From the NCBI RefSeq assembly GCF_000372725.1, contig NW_005202427.1, positions 362,995 to 426,994 on the forward strand: a stretch of DNA of 64,000 nucleotides. Reading direction: 5' to 3'. Of the stretch, positions 30,573-41,074 are shown one piece after another. Each line of letters begins with the position of its first letter. Position 1 is the first letter of the stretch. Made by a program: the position numbers and the translations under genes. The notes under the pieces were generated by a model, which worked only from the letters and a program-made list of their open reading frames with translations, was not told where the DNA came from and ran no database searches. The stretch is from Emiliania huxleyi CCMP1516. Taxonomy: Eukaryota > Haptophyta > Isochrysidales > Noelaerhabdaceae.

Positions 30573-31231
30573 GTGAGTCTATCGGTAAGCGCGGGTTAGC
30601 GCGGGTTCCACACGGGTTAAGCCGCACTAACCCAGCACGGGTCAGCACGGGTTAGAACGGGTTACCATAACCCGACGCTAACCCGGCGCTAACCCGGCGC
30701 TAACCCGGCACTAACCCATCCTAACGTATGCCCCCGAGCAGCGCGAGTTAGCGCCGGGTTAGTCCTAGGGTTAGTCTCGGGTTAGTGCCGGGTTAGTCTC
30801 GGGTTAGTGCCGGGTTAGTGCCGGGTAAGCGTCGGGTTATGGTAACCCGTTCTAACCCGTGCTGACCCGTGCTGGGTTAGTGTGGATTAACCCGTGTGGA
30901 ACCGCCGCTAACCCGCGCTTACCGATACGCGATAGACTCACTCCATACACGCTCAACTTACCGATAACGGCGTTGCCGCGGAGAGCACCAAGGGGCAAGG
31001 TGCAGCCAAGCCGTCCGAGGGAGAGACTAACCCGGGTTAGCGCCGGGTTAGTCTCGGGTTACCATAACCCATGCTGACGTATGCCCCCCAGCCGCATGGG
31101 TTAGTGCCGGGTTAGCGCCGGGTTAGGGCCGGGTTAGTGCCGGGTTATGGTAACCCGTTCTAACCCGTGCTGACCCGTGCCGGGTTAGTGAGCACTAACC
31201 CGCGCTAACCCGCGCTTACCGATAGACTCAC
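30573..31231. mobile_element. GGGTTAG-repeat MITE with TIRs and CACAGG duplication
   Basis: Terminal inverted repeats GTGAGTCTATCGGTAAGCGC at 30573 and its complement ending at 31231. CACAGG flanks both sides (30567-30572 and 31232-31237). The interior is made of degenerate 10-11-bp units CGGGTTAGTGC in alternating orientation, including an inner inverted copy of the end (about 30905-30955). The units resemble telomeric TTAGGG, but the TIRs and duplication show a transposon. It is inserted exactly in the target-site duplication of the neighbouring foldback element. Confidence 0.85.
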
Positions 31232-31437
31232 CACAGGAAAATTCAGGAATCCTGCGCTGCTGCAACTCGAGGGTTTTACCAAGCTGCCAACCCTATTCAC
31301 GCACAGTGCGCAACCAACCAACTGTTTCCGGGCCCGAGTGCGCGAAGTGCGGGACCAGCCAACCAGCCCCCCCCCCCCCCCTGTGAAAGCACGAAGAAAT
31401 CTCTCGGAAGTGTCCGCTGGCCGCGAGATCTGCGAGA

Positions 31438-31719
31438 GTGTCGCGCGGGCCGCGAGATCTGCGAGTGCCTAAGGCTGGGCGCCCACGATGCCCGTGCTTT
31501 GCGACCTCATCGGACCTGGCGCACCACTGCGCACTGGACGCAGCGACTGCCTCAGTGATCGGCCTACCGCGCGCCGGGCCTCGCGGCAGCCCGTGGCGGT
31601 TCGTGCGCGCTGCGCTTGCGGTGACGGCGGCTCACGACCCCATTGCCGAGAGGGCTAAGGCAACAGCGAAGGCAGCAATTGCCTCGGTGCTTGCCACGTA
31701 TAAGGACAAGGCTGTGTAA
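31438..31719 (+). CDS. Small hypothetical ORF inside TIR element
   Basis: Ninety-three codons. The C-terminal half (VRAALAVTAAHDPIAERAKA, then TAKAAIASVLATY) reads as an amphipathic helix; the N-terminal half is Arg/Pro-rich. No family recognised. It may be the remnant of a captured exon. Confidence 0.25.
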   Translation: MSRGPRDLRVPKAGRPRCPCFATSSDLAHHCALDAATASVIGLPRAGPRGSPWRFVRAALAVTAAHDPIAERAKATAKAAIASVLATYKDKAV

Positions 31720-31734
31720 AAACGGTTATTGTGT

Positions 31735-31855
31735 GTAATGATCTGTGATCTGTAAGGGTCCGCCCGCAGGCGCATTTTGTATACCGAGGCGGTGCCCGGT
31801 GCCGAACCTGTCGGACCTTAAGACAGCATTGTAGATCCCTGGGCGAGGGTGGTGG
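31735..31855 (-). repeat. Dispersed repeat family B, copy 2
   Basis: Nearly identical to 13531-13666 apart from a 20-bp length difference; nested inside the TIR element at 31258-32058. Confidence 0.88.
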
Positions 31856-32841
31856 CGTCCCCGTCGGGAGGGGGCAGGGGCTGTCTGGTTTGTGGTTATG
31901 TGTGTAATAGACAATATGTGTGCGGAGAGTGCGGGACCAACCAACCAACATCTGGAGGCCTGGAGTGCGCAGAGTGGGGGACCACCCAACCAACCCAGGG
32001 CCCGGAGTGGGTGAATAGGGTTGGCAGCTTGGTAAAACCCTCGGGTGCTGTTGTTGTAGTGTAGGCTGCAAGGGGATCTGCCCCTCTGTCTGCCCCTCCG
32101 ACTGCCCCTCCCCGAGGCAGAAATCTCCCCAACCCTCGCCCCCCCTCGGTGGGAGGCCATCCTTTGCCCCGGCATTTCTTTTTTTATTACAAAGAAAATA
32201 TTCTTCCAGAACCTACCATCTTTCTGTAAGCGTGATGCGAAAAGCTCTTTTTGTTGTTTGTCTTGAATAAACGCCCCATACTGGAGATCTATGGCACCTC
32301 ACACAACTACGACTCGAGCCCGTCGTCTGCATCCCCTTGCCGGGGGCCCCCCGGTTCGTAGAGTCACGAAATCGACCACCCAATTCTAGAAACAGGTTGG
32401 GCAATAGCAGCGAGGCATTCTTCCACGCGCTGTCGACTGCATTCGGGCAGCGCGAGATCGGAAAGTTCCCGGCAGCGCCTCGCGGAGTCCGCACCACAAT
32501 GTGTCTCGACAGCTGCCGGAGCTCAGGGGACATTGGAAGCGTGTTAGCGCCGGAACGGGTGCAATTTAGATCATGAGGGCCGATGGATCGTTTGCGCATC
32601 GCCCGCCCCCCAAAACGGTTCACCCCAAAATCGCGCCGCCAGAACCGTCGCGCACCGGATCACGTGCGCTGGGCCGGGCGCTCATGCGCGTCCTGTCGAT
32701 AATGCGCTCGCTGGGGGAAGTGGCGCCGGGCTGGCCTTCGAATGTTGTCGGTAAGGTATCTTGTGAGGTCCGACTTTGGCAGCGCCATGGCCGAAGTCTC
32801 GAGGTCGGAGGTATCTTGTGCACGTGGGAGCGGTATTGAGT
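31856..32841. other. Element end and unassigned sequence
   Basis: After the TIR element, 32060-32841 holds no recognised gene. A minus-strand frame (32213-32623; SRHIVVRTPRG, then ISRCPNAVDSAWKNASLLLP) is open and not obviously low-complexity, but I could not place it. Confidence 0.4.
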
Positions 32842-34743
32842 TCACCGCGTATGCCTACCGCACGAACGGCAACCGTCAGGGTGTGAACACGCTATGTCAT
32901 CGCGTGATTCAGGGGCTACGAGTACAATACAGCTGAGAAATATAGCTGAATGCGTGGTGTCTATGCAGCTTCTAAGCGCGTATGCCTCGTCATCGAGTTG
33001 AGAGGCTTTCAGCTTCTTGACGTTTCCAGGGCATTCTTTATGGACACTGTCCAGGGCATCCTTCAGGTGCTTCTTCCTGATGTGACACTTGTCTTTTTTT
33101 TTAGGGCTACCGGCGCAATGGTACTCGACGGTCAAATAGGAGATGGAGCACATTGCGCCGGTGGCCAATAGGCTGGGCAGGACGGAGAACTCGGAGCCCT
33201 CAATGTCCATCTTCATCACCACAGCTGGGGGCGGGTCGTCCTCACGGATCGCGTCGGGCACGCGTCGGCGATGCACATGCGCGTTGATCCACCGAGCCAA
33301 ATCCATGGCACGGACGACCTCCTTGAACCCTGCGCCAAGATGTCGCATCGAGTAGCTCCACTCGTTGTGGCTCTTGTCGTACGTATCGTTCACGTGCCAG
33401 AATTCAATGGTGCCATCCTTGTCTGCCACCGCCACGGGAGCAAACCAGTGCGCGAGCCATCCTTGCTGCTTGTACGCCTGCTGGAGACGGTTTAGCCACG
33501 GCACGTGCGCCGAGTTTGCCTCCCATCCGAACGCGCACACATCCGGCCTCCCTCGATTAACCGGGAAGGTCTCGTTGAATATTTTGGCGTATGAGCTTCC
33601 CGGAAATTTCTCCGCTTCGTAGAGGAACCGCACGTGGTTGCCGATGTTTGAGCCCACGTCAAGGAAGACGTAGCGGCAGCCGTCGGCGTACTGGTTATGC
33701 ACTGTCCGAGCGTCTTTATGGTACGGCTCGCCTTCGGGCTGCTCCTTCGGAAGTTCATTCGCGCTCGCGGCCAAGTGAAGCAACGGCGTGGGTGGAGGCG
33801 GCGCTGCAGCCGCTCGCGGCCACGGCCAGTCGTACCGCTGCGAGGAGAGAAGCGCGGCGGTGGCAGAGTACGAGGAGTGCGCAAACGCGGCTCCGAGGCA
33901 GAACAGCGCGAGGATGCTAAAGAGGCGGAGCAAGCTGTAGGACTTTGACCACGGGAACCGGCCGGAGGCAGAGACGGAGCCCTCCAGCGTGGTAATCGTG
34001 GTCGTCTCGACGTCGACCGTCGCACCCTGAACAGGAGGGCGCGAGACTGGTCGTGCGAGAGCGGCGAGCGGGCGAGGAGGCCGCATACGCAGGCGGCGAG
34101 CACCGAGTCTGTTGTCGACGGCGTGGAGCCGCCGGTCGCCTTGCCTTTGCCACCGAGGATGCCCTCGTTGCCGTCCGTTCCGAGCAGGCATCCGAACCCG
34201 TTGCTGCCGCCGAACTGGGGAGATGTTCTTGACGCGGCAGATCGGGGCGGACGTGCGCCCTTGCGCCCGTTCTTGCGGCGCGGGTCCGACGGGGTGGTCC
34301 AGTCGGCGATGCCCTACGCGCGCGCAAGCGGTGGGTGCGTCTATTGTTGAGCTCCGCGTGTGCACCGCAGCGTGCGAGGCGCCCACCGCCGGAGCGGGCT
34401 CCTCCGCTGGAAACTCCTTGGCCGCCGAGACGGCCCAGTCGGCGTCGCCCTACGCAATGAAAGCGGGGGGCGGGTGGAGGAGCGGTCGGCAGACGCGCGC
34501 CGCAGAATGCGAGGCGCTCGCCGCCGGGGCGGGCATCTCCGCTGGAAACTCCTTGATCGACGGCAGCGGCGCCGGATCGTCTTCGGTGACCGGAATGGAG
34601 AGGAAGGGGGGCTCAAGAGGGCCGCACCTACTCGCAGCGTGAGCAGCGTGAGAGCCCAGCCCGTGAGAAGCCGCGGCGGCGCCCCTCGCCCCACCTGGTT
34701 TTGGACCTGCGAGCAGGCAGCGACGGCGGACGAGCGTCAGCAT
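32842..34743 (-). CDS. FkbM-family methyltransferase, type II membrane protein
   Basis: SAM-dependent methyltransferase of the FkbM family, commonly O-methylating glycans or lipids. Exons: 34743-34522, 34449-34387, 34313-34140, 34026-32842 (1644 nt, 547 aa, all phase 0; donors GC, GT, GC). Exon 4 begins GATVDVETTTITTLEG, then a transmembrane anchor (LLRLFSILALFCLGAAFA), a Pro-rich stem and the catalytic domain: YVFLDVGSNIGNH (SAM motif I), CAFGWEANSAHV and VVMKMDIEGSEFSVLPSL (family KxDIEGxE). The topology suggests a Golgi enzyme with a lumenal domain. The first three exons form a cytoplasmic-tail-like region with a repeated unit, KEFPAE(M/E)PAPA-G(D/I)ADW, shared with the divergent GT90 gene. 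The last about 30 residues after ALRSCIDT look non-conserved, so a 3' exon may be missed. The start is tentative. Confidence 0.8.
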
Positions 34744-35957
34744 CGTAAAATGGGATGAGCATGGCGCGGGCCCGCTTCGGGCGTCACGGGAGCGCAGTAG
34801 GCATGGAGGCTACTCGCAGCTGCGCGAGCGTGCCCGGATCGAGGCAGAGCGACCGGCCTTACGCCCATCCACGCGCCGCGACGGGGTGCGGCCTGAGATA
34901 GCCGTGCGCGTCGTACGACAGCGAGTAGCCGTTCACATAGGACACACAGTGCGTGTGTGTGTGTTGTGAAAGCGCCATCGCAACTGCCATGTCGGCTGGT
35001 TGTCGGCTGCTGCTCTCGCCCCGCTGGCGGCGCGGACCAGTGCCGCGGCTCCCAGCCTCTCCGCGGGCCAGCTTGGAGGCTACGAATACTTAATGGACAG
35101 TTTAGGGGAGGATTTTCAAACGACAACAATAATACTAGTAATATAATAATAATGGTATAGGGACAGTTTAGGGGAGCAGCGGTGACGACAACCCAAGCAA
35201 GGCACGCAAGCGGAGCTATATTTGTGGAGTGGATCACCTAAACATAAATATAATAATCATGAGATAGGGACAGCTTAAGGTAGTGTGCTTGTACGTTGTA
35301 GCCGCACCTGTGCGCCCTTCGTGCTTGTATGACTAGTCACCTATAACTATCCATATACTACTACCTACTACAGTGCTAGCACTGTAGGGGCCAAAAATGG
35401 CCTCCGTTGGGCAAACGGATGAAGGCGTTATGTAGATTCCTCGGAATCTTTCGGAAAAAATCGAAGTGCTTCTTAAGAATAGGACAGGCATGACAGGCTG
35501 CGAGAGACGTGCTCACCATGTGTTGGTAGGCGGCGTGTGTGTGTGCAGTCCGTGCGGAGCTTTCGATGTCTTCGGCGGAGCATGGGACGGCCGCAAGAGG
35601 CGTACCTGGATGAAGTCTGGCGGGCATGATGCCCCACGAGCTAAACCAGCGGTTCCCGGATGGCTGTCTAGATTGAAATCCATGACGTGTGCCATCAGAC
35701 TCACCAGGCGCATGCGTTGGCTGTCGAGCGCCAACGGCCTTGCGGAGGTGGCTCCGCTCGGCGGCGGCCCCCCCTTCCCCCCCCTTCTTCCCCTTGGCGG
35801 CTGATAAGTTCTTGTGAGACAATGTGAGCTGTTTCCACAGCAGGCTGAAAGCAAAAGAGTACTGGCAACAGCAGCCGACCCGAAGAGTCCATTCACAGCA
35901 ACAACTGTGAACGGTGACTCGTTCCTCGTCCGCCGGGGGGTCGCCCCTCGCGGAGCG
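34744..35957. promoter_or_regulatory. Intergenic region of divergent FkbM/GT90 pair
   Basis: About 1.2 kb between two divergent genes. It contains AT-rich sequence with AATAATACTAGTAATATAAT-like stretches (35118-35160), three copies of GGGACAG(T/C)TTA(G/A)GG (about 35095, 35160, 35266), and a 20-bp perfect palindrome CTACAGTGCT/AGCACTGTAG (35368-35387). Shared regulation of the two enzymes is possible but unproved. Confidence 0.4.
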
Positions 35958-37795
35958 ATGACCTCGGTTGTCGCTCCCTCTCCTCTCCCCGCGCCCTGCG
36001 CGATGCGTCCGACAAGTTTAGCACTGATAGATCAGCTGGGCGGCCGGGACATCCCCAAACTCCCTCGCCCACAGGTGAGCGGCGCCAAGAACACCCTCGC
36101 AAAGGACGTCCCCGCAAAGTCTGGCGCGGAGGCCTCCTTTGACGCCGAGACCTGCGTCATCAAGAACGACCCGGCGCTCAAGCCGGTCACCAAGGTCGCC
36201 ACGGCCCTCAAGCCGGCGGCGCCTGGCGGCGCGCCGCTGTCGACGATCAACGACTTTCCGGAGGAGACGCCCGCCCCGGCAGCGAGCGCCTTGCATTCTG
36301 CGCCGTGCGTCTACGGACCCACTCTCTGACCCCGTCCCTCCTTATCATTGCGTAGGGCGACGCCGACTGGACCGTCTTGAACTCGCGCAACAAGACGGAG
36401 CGCAAGGGCGAGGTCAAGTCCACGAAGGTCTTCAACAAGTACGATCTGCTCGACGACGCCGAGACGAACGCGGAGATCGAAGCGTACGACGAGGAGGAGG
36501 ACGAGAAGGCCAAGGAGAAGGAGGCGTCCACCGGCTGCGTAAGCGAGCCGTCCGACTCGGCTCCCTCGGGCGACACAAACTACTTCTCTTGGCCCTGCTT
36601 CGCCTGCCCGTCTGGCTTCTTCGTGCTCGTCTCGGCAATCTCGGCTCTCTTCTTCGAGGCGTTCCGCCGGTTCGCATCGATGGGCAAGCCCGCCATCAAG
36701 AAGTCATCGCAGGGCGCCAGCTCTGCAGGACCTTGCCGGACCACGATCTTTGGTCTGGCGGTAATCGGAATGTGCGGCATTGGCGGCTTTGCGTCCATGC
36801 TGCCAAACACGATCGCGCTACCGCTCCCGGCAGCGGCGCTGCCAACCGTGACGATAGCCGACGACGTGATGCACAGCCAAGACGCCTTTCCGGCGAGCTT
36901 TCGGACTGCGTACTACGCTGCCAGTGCGCACACCGGGTGCATGCTGGAGACATGGAAGAACGCCACACCAGGCGTCGACAAGATCATGGTCTTTACCCAC
37001 GGCAAGCCTTGTCCTACCTCGGCCCTGTGCCCTCTGTGGGATGACATGACGGCGACATGCTCCGCAAGCGAGATCCCCCTCGGAACGAAGTACCTGGTGC
37101 AGCTCGGCGACCAGGAAGAGCAGCTCACACTAGGCTGCTCTGCACCTGTCTTCACAAAAAATCGCCTCATCTCCAGGAAGCGTGGCATCGTTCTACCCTT
37201 GGAGTGGGAGCGGCACCTCGGCGAAGTAGTTAACGAAGCAGTGCGGCTCTCCGCCGCAATGCCGCCATGGCGCGAGAAGAAGGCGGCGCTCGTGTGGCGC
37301 GGCTCCACCACCGGCAGGCGGAGGCGCTATGTGCACGCGCTCTCCGAGGCGTTCTTTAACGTTCGCTTCACCCAGGTGGTCCAGGGCAAAGACTCGTGGA
37401 TCTCGAAGCCCGAACACAAAGGCGAGCGCATGACGCAGCGAGAGACGCTCCAGTATCGTTACGTCCTATCCCTGGAGGGCAACTCGTATGCGACCAACCT
37501 GGCGTGGCAGCTGGCGAGCTCGAGCCTGGTGGTCATGCCCGTTCCACGATGGGAAACATGGCTCATGGAAGGGCTACTCATTCCCTTTGTGCACTACGTG
37601 CCGCTGGAGGACCCAAGTAAGTGGGACACGTTGATGAAGTGGCTGGAGGCGCACCCGCAGCTGTGCCAGACGATCATCAAGAACGCGAATCGATGGGTGA
37701 AACGGGTGCGCGGCGGCAACATCACTCACGGGCTGACGGACAGCCGCGGCATTCAGCCTCACGCACGCTGGCTGCTGCAGCAGTACCACCTGTGA
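35958..37795 (+). CDS. GT90 (CAP10-like) glycosyltransferase, membrane protein
   Basis: Glycosyltransferase family 90 (CAP10/POGLUT-like), which in other eukaryotes adds xylose or glucose to proteins or polysaccharides in the secretory pathway. Exons 35958-36281 and 36356-37795 (587 aa), GC-AG intron of 74 bp. Exon 1 ends TINDFPEETPAPA and exon 2 starts GDADWTVLNSRNK, the module also seen in the FkbM gene. Two hydrophobic segments follow (PSGFFVLVSAISALFF and TIFGLAVIGMCGIGGF). The GT90 domain has KKAALVWRGSTTGRRR, TQVVQGKDSWI, YRYVLSLEGNSYATNLAWQL (nucleotide-sugar region) and LIPFVHYVPLEDPSKW. Starts at 35814 or 36003 are also possible. The catalytic domain is convincing; the donor sugar is unknown. 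Haptophyte scales and coccolith-associated polysaccharides make glycan modification a sensible role. Confidence 0.88.
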
Positions 37796-38147
37796 AGATT
37801 TCGCTACGCTCATAACTAAAGGCGCGTTGCTCGGTTCTTGCCCCCTCCGGGGTCCCCTCTGCATTTTAGTTACATTTTATAGTAACGAAAAACGAATTTT
37901 AATTTACGAAGCAGCCTCCCTCTCACTTTTGCTACGGGGTGTGGAGGGTGAGTTGACCAGGGGGTTCGGCGTTCGGGCGCAGGCGGGCAGCGCGTGGAGT
38001 CCACGTGGAGGTGTGATTTATGGCGGGCCGCGATACACACCAGCCGAAGATTCGGTCAGACCGGATACATTACTAATGACGGAGGCCGAGGCGATCGGTG
38101 GCGATCCCTCCCCCCCCCCACTCTCGCACTCACGGCGAAGAAGCCGG
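37796..38147. other. Convergent intergenic region
   Basis: Between the 3' ends of GT90 (+) and the plastid membrane protein (-). AT-rich around 37870-37910; no specific feature. Confidence 0.4.
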
Positions 38148-38627
38148 TCACCGCGAGGAAAAGTAGAGCTGCAGCGCAAAGGCGGCCGCAAAGACGGCCA
38201 GCGCGGCGCCGACGTCCGCCGCCGACGTCTTGGCGGGCGCCGCGGTGGCCTGCTTCAGCAGCCACGCGTCAACCTCGCCCGCCGCCTCCTCCCACTCCAG
38301 CTCGCGCCCCAGCTTCTCCTTCTCCGCTGCAATGTACTTGCGGATGAGGTCGTCGCGGCCGGCGATGGGCGCGCCGTCGAGCGTCGTCTGCGGCACCTCC
38401 GCCTCCATCTGCCTCCGCGCCCACGCGAGCTGGTTGGCTCTCGCGTCGGGCGAGTCGCGGTTCGTGGTGAACAGGCTCTTGAGCGCCGACTCGGCGGGCT
38501 CGTCGCCGGCGTCGCAGCAGCGGGCCGATCTGGCACGCGGGCCGACGACTGCAGTCCGACGGATAGGCCCCTGCGGCCCGACAAAGCCGATGGATAGGAG
38601 GGTCGCGCAGGCGAGCGCCATTGGCAT
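38148..38627 (-). CDS. Predicted plastid-targeted small membrane protein
   Basis: Single exon, 159 aa. The N-terminus MPMALACATLLSIGFVGPQG is a signal-peptide-like hydrophobic stretch followed by an Arg/Ser/Thr-rich segment (IRRTAVVGPRARSARC), the arrangement of bipartite plastid leaders in algae with secondary plastids. The mature part is charged and helical (DDLIRKYIAAEKEKLGREL, then EWEEAAGEVDAWLLKQA) and ends in one transmembrane helix (DVGAALAVFAAAFALQLYF) just before the stop. No family recognised. The coherent targeting, soluble and membrane parts make it a credible gene; a thylakoid or envelope location is inferred. Confidence 0.65.
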   Translation of the reverse strand: MPMALACATLLSIGFVGPQGPIRRTAVVGPRARSARCCDAGDEPAESALKSLFTTNRDSPDARANQLAWARRQMEAEVPQTTLDGAPIAGRDDLIRKYIAAEKEKLGRELEWEEAAGEVDAWLLKQATAAPAKTSAADVGAALAVFAAAFALQLYFSSR

Positions 38628-38864
38628 CGAGCCGACTCTACGCGGATTGAGAGCGCCTCGTCCGTAGGCCTCGCACTCCTCGCACTCGGTAAGCGAACGA
38701 TGGATGACAAAGAAATTTTACAGCAAGGGCGGTGCCAGAGGTTGATGACTGCACTCCAAGTGCTCCAAGTGCTCCACGACACGATTCACGCGACAGGCGA
38801 GGCGCGGGCGACGGCTTCCTCAGAAGCCGTCGCCCGCACCACAGGAGCAGACAAGATGTATGTA
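38628..38864. other. Short upstream region with inverted family C fragment
   Basis: Holds a short inverted copy of repeat C (38743-38775) and an inverted repeat GACGGCTTCT/AGAAGCCGTC at 38810-38831. Confidence 0.6.
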
Positions 38865-39345
38865 CAGTGGGTTGCGGGCATTAAGAAAACGTCGCATTAA
38901 GAAACCCTACCAAGCGATTTCCGCAAAAATCTAAGAAACCACGGGGCGCCGCAGGCGCGGCCCCGAGAAAAGGCCAGACACGAGTGTGAACGGGTCCGGA
39001 GCCCCAGCTGCAGCTCAAAATTTCTCTTCGCCTGGGCCTGCGGCAGCGCACTTGTCACTTTTCAAGTCTGCGGTGTTCTGAGTGGAGTGGTCAGTGGATG
39101 GAGGCGTGTGTGCGTCTTCCCCTCATCCAGAGAGCCGACTCGGCGGCAGACTCTTGGCATCGCCCTCGCGGACCGAGCTTTAACACTCTTCTTACCTAAA
39201 AATCCTTCGGGCCGGCGCTCTGGCTTGATTGAGTGCCCCGCCCGGAGCTAAGAAACCACGGCGTGGGGTGGATGAGGGCTGTGGAAAGGCTTAGAAACGG
39301 CGGCGTGCCGCGGAATCCTGTTTTCTTAATGCCCGCAACCCACTG
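38865..39345. mobile_element. Mariner-like MITE flanked by TA
   Basis: A 481-bp element with 26-bp terminal inverted repeats starting CAGTGGGTTGCGGGCATTAA, flanked by TA on both sides (38863-38864 and 39346-39347), the hallmark of Tc1/mariner insertion. No transposase frame. Internal GCATTAAGAAA and CTAAGAAACCACGG motifs recur near both ends. Confidence 0.9.
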
Positions 39346-39974
39346 TACTTTATATGACAGGAGAATGTATGAAAGGCGAAAGAAGCCGCGAGAACAAGGG
39401 AACGGCAGGCGGCGGCGGCGGCGCAGAACGAGGCAGAGGAGAGCGACGCGACAGAGGAAGAAGCGACAAGGGAGAGCACGACGAGAAGGGGGCGACCGCG
39501 AGGTGGCGCGAAGGTTGCAGCGAGAATCGGAGAGAGAATGCGAAGAGAGATAGGAAGAGGCGATTCCCCTCCCCTGCGCTCATTCCCTGCCCTCTCCCAC
39601 CACACACTCCGTCAGAGCCCCCTCCCCTCTTGCACAACAGGAATTTTGACAATTAACCAGAACGATGGGCTTGCCCATCCCGGAGTGGTTCGATCCCACA
39701 CAAATCCGAGACGGTGACGAGAAGCGTTCTGGTGATCTCAGGCCCAGTGAGGTAGTGCACTGGTCTAACTCGGATCCTGCTGAACAAGCTCCTCTTGTAG
39801 CTCGATCGGTCACACCGCCATCGCCGTCGGGGAGAGGGGGGACGACACTGCTTCGGCAGCGTGCACCTCGATCCTGTACCGTGTTTGTTATGACCCCCCC
39901 CGATGAACACACCAGTGAGGGAGGGCGAGACGATCGAGGGGTCCCGTACCATGCGGAATCGACCCTATCCAGTG

Positions 39975-40110
39975 CTCAAGTGCTCAAGAGGCGGACGCCC
40001 AACCAAGGGTGGGCGACGGCTAGCGCACCACACCCCTCTCCTTAAAATCCCTGTGTGGTGGCGGCGTGCCGTCCTCCCATCCCTCCCTTGGGTTGTCTGT
40101 TTTCTTTCTT
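39975..40110 (-). repeat. Dispersed repeat family A, copy 3 (inverted)
   Basis: Reverse complement of 17499-17640: CCACCCTTGGTTGGGCGTCC side first, ending CTTTCTTTCTTTTT. Confidence 0.85.
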
Positions 40111-40436
40111 TCTTTTTGTATGTATGTACCAGACAGTGACAGGAGAAAAGACGAGCACTTGTTGTGTGTTGCGTGTTGTGCGGCGGGCGGTGGGCGCAAT
40201 GTGTGGGTGGGCGGGTGGGGGGGGGGGGTGCAAGGGGGGGGGGGGGGGGGCGCCGTCGCGCAGTCTGAAGCGTCTGAAGGAGGGGGAATGTGTGATGTAC
40301 AACCTATGGAGGGAGGAGCGGCGGAGCGGGCGGAGCGGGTGACGATCGATCGGCGACGTCCTCGTCGTGTGCGGAATTCCGTGTGCGGCGGTGCTTTACG
40401 GACTAGGCCCTCAATAACGATTTTTTTTACAATCAA

Positions 40437-40516
40437 ACTCCCTCGCACGACACTAGGCACGGGACTGGCGCGCACTGGCACTAACACAGGTACACCACGG
40501 GAGCCGCCTAAGCGAC
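40437..40516 (+). repeat. Dispersed repeat family F
   Basis: CTCCCTCGCACGACACT and on, ending GGGAGCCGCCTAAGCGAC. Related copies lie inside PGAM5 intron 3 (7532-7577), after the Kelch gene in inverse orientation (54893-54960), and in weaker form at about 17700-17800. Confidence 0.8.
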
Positions 40517-40785
40517 AAAGATTTCTACCATCCAAGCCCCTCTCACAGCAGAAGACTGGCTCGGACTGGCACTACAAATGGCACAGCAGGCGACGGCCCC
40601 TTATGGGCCGTCGAAGAGGCCGGCGTACTCCTCCGGCCGACCCCCCATGACAAAGAAGAACAGCGTAGGTGCAAAAAACGAAAAATCCGAACGACCTTGC
40701 TTCAGATGGAGAAAGCCCGTGACCCAACTGCCAACACCAAATAAATATAAATCCCTATCATTGAAAGTAGCAACCGGGTCTAGAG

Positions 40786-40947
40786 TACCGCGTGCGAGAG
40801 GCGCAGGTCTCGGCACGCCTCTACAAGTCTCTCGTCGAGAGCAAGGACATCGATGGCCACTCCCTCCACGCCCTCATCGACGAGCCGCTCGTGTTCTTTG
40901 CGTCGCACGGCAAATCGGTGGGCGGACTGTCGCTCGCGAAGCGGTGA
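40786..40947 (+). pseudogene. C-terminal coding fragment of an unknown protein
   Basis: A short open frame reads VREAQVSARLYKSLVESKDI, then HSLHALIDEPLVFFASHGKS, then VGGLSLAKR and a stop. It looks like the last exon of a real protein, but no preceding exon or start is visible and repeats lie just upstream. It is either a captured or broken exon or the end of a gene whose other exons I missed. Confidence 0.4.
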
Positions 40948-41074
40948 GACGCTGTGACCTGTGTGCGGCGTGTTGCGCGGCTGGGTGAAGGTGATCACAC
41001 ACCGCACACAAGAATACACAACACCTCGTGTCTCTTTGTCTTTATGCGTCTGAGTTTGTCGGTTCTACTTTTCT

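Larger units (their letters stand above)
31258..32058. mobile_element. TIR element carrying repeat B and a small ORF
   Basis: About 40-bp inverted ends: CGAGGGTTTTACCAAGCTGC near 31265 and its complement near 32020-32045, continuing through CCAACCCTATTCAC. Sub-terminal GGACCAACCAACC-type motifs are also inverted. Inside lie a poly-C run (31370-31381), an unassigned open frame (31438-31719, Ala-rich, ending KATAKAAIASVLATYKDKAV) and family B copy 2 (31735-31855). Boundaries are approximate and no duplication was identified. Confidence 0.7.
39346..40780. other. Cluster of dispersed repeats
   Basis: Contains inverted segment E (39484-39553), family G (about 39925-39990, shared with about 55515-55568: GAGGGGTCCCGTACCATGCG), inverted family A (39975-40110), G-runs (40218-40250) and family F (40437-40516, also at 7532-7577 and, inverted, 54893-54960). 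An open frame from 39665 (GLPIPEWFDPTQIRDGDEK) looks briefly coding but runs into repeats. Confidence 0.65.

Noticed and set aside
30589-31222. Internal telomere or chromosome end
   Set aside because: Units vary, run in both orientations and lie between terminal inverted repeats with a target duplication; genes continue on both sides.
39680-39710. tRNA gene suggested by GGTTCGATCCC
   Set aside because: No matching acceptor, D or anticodon stems within the required distance.
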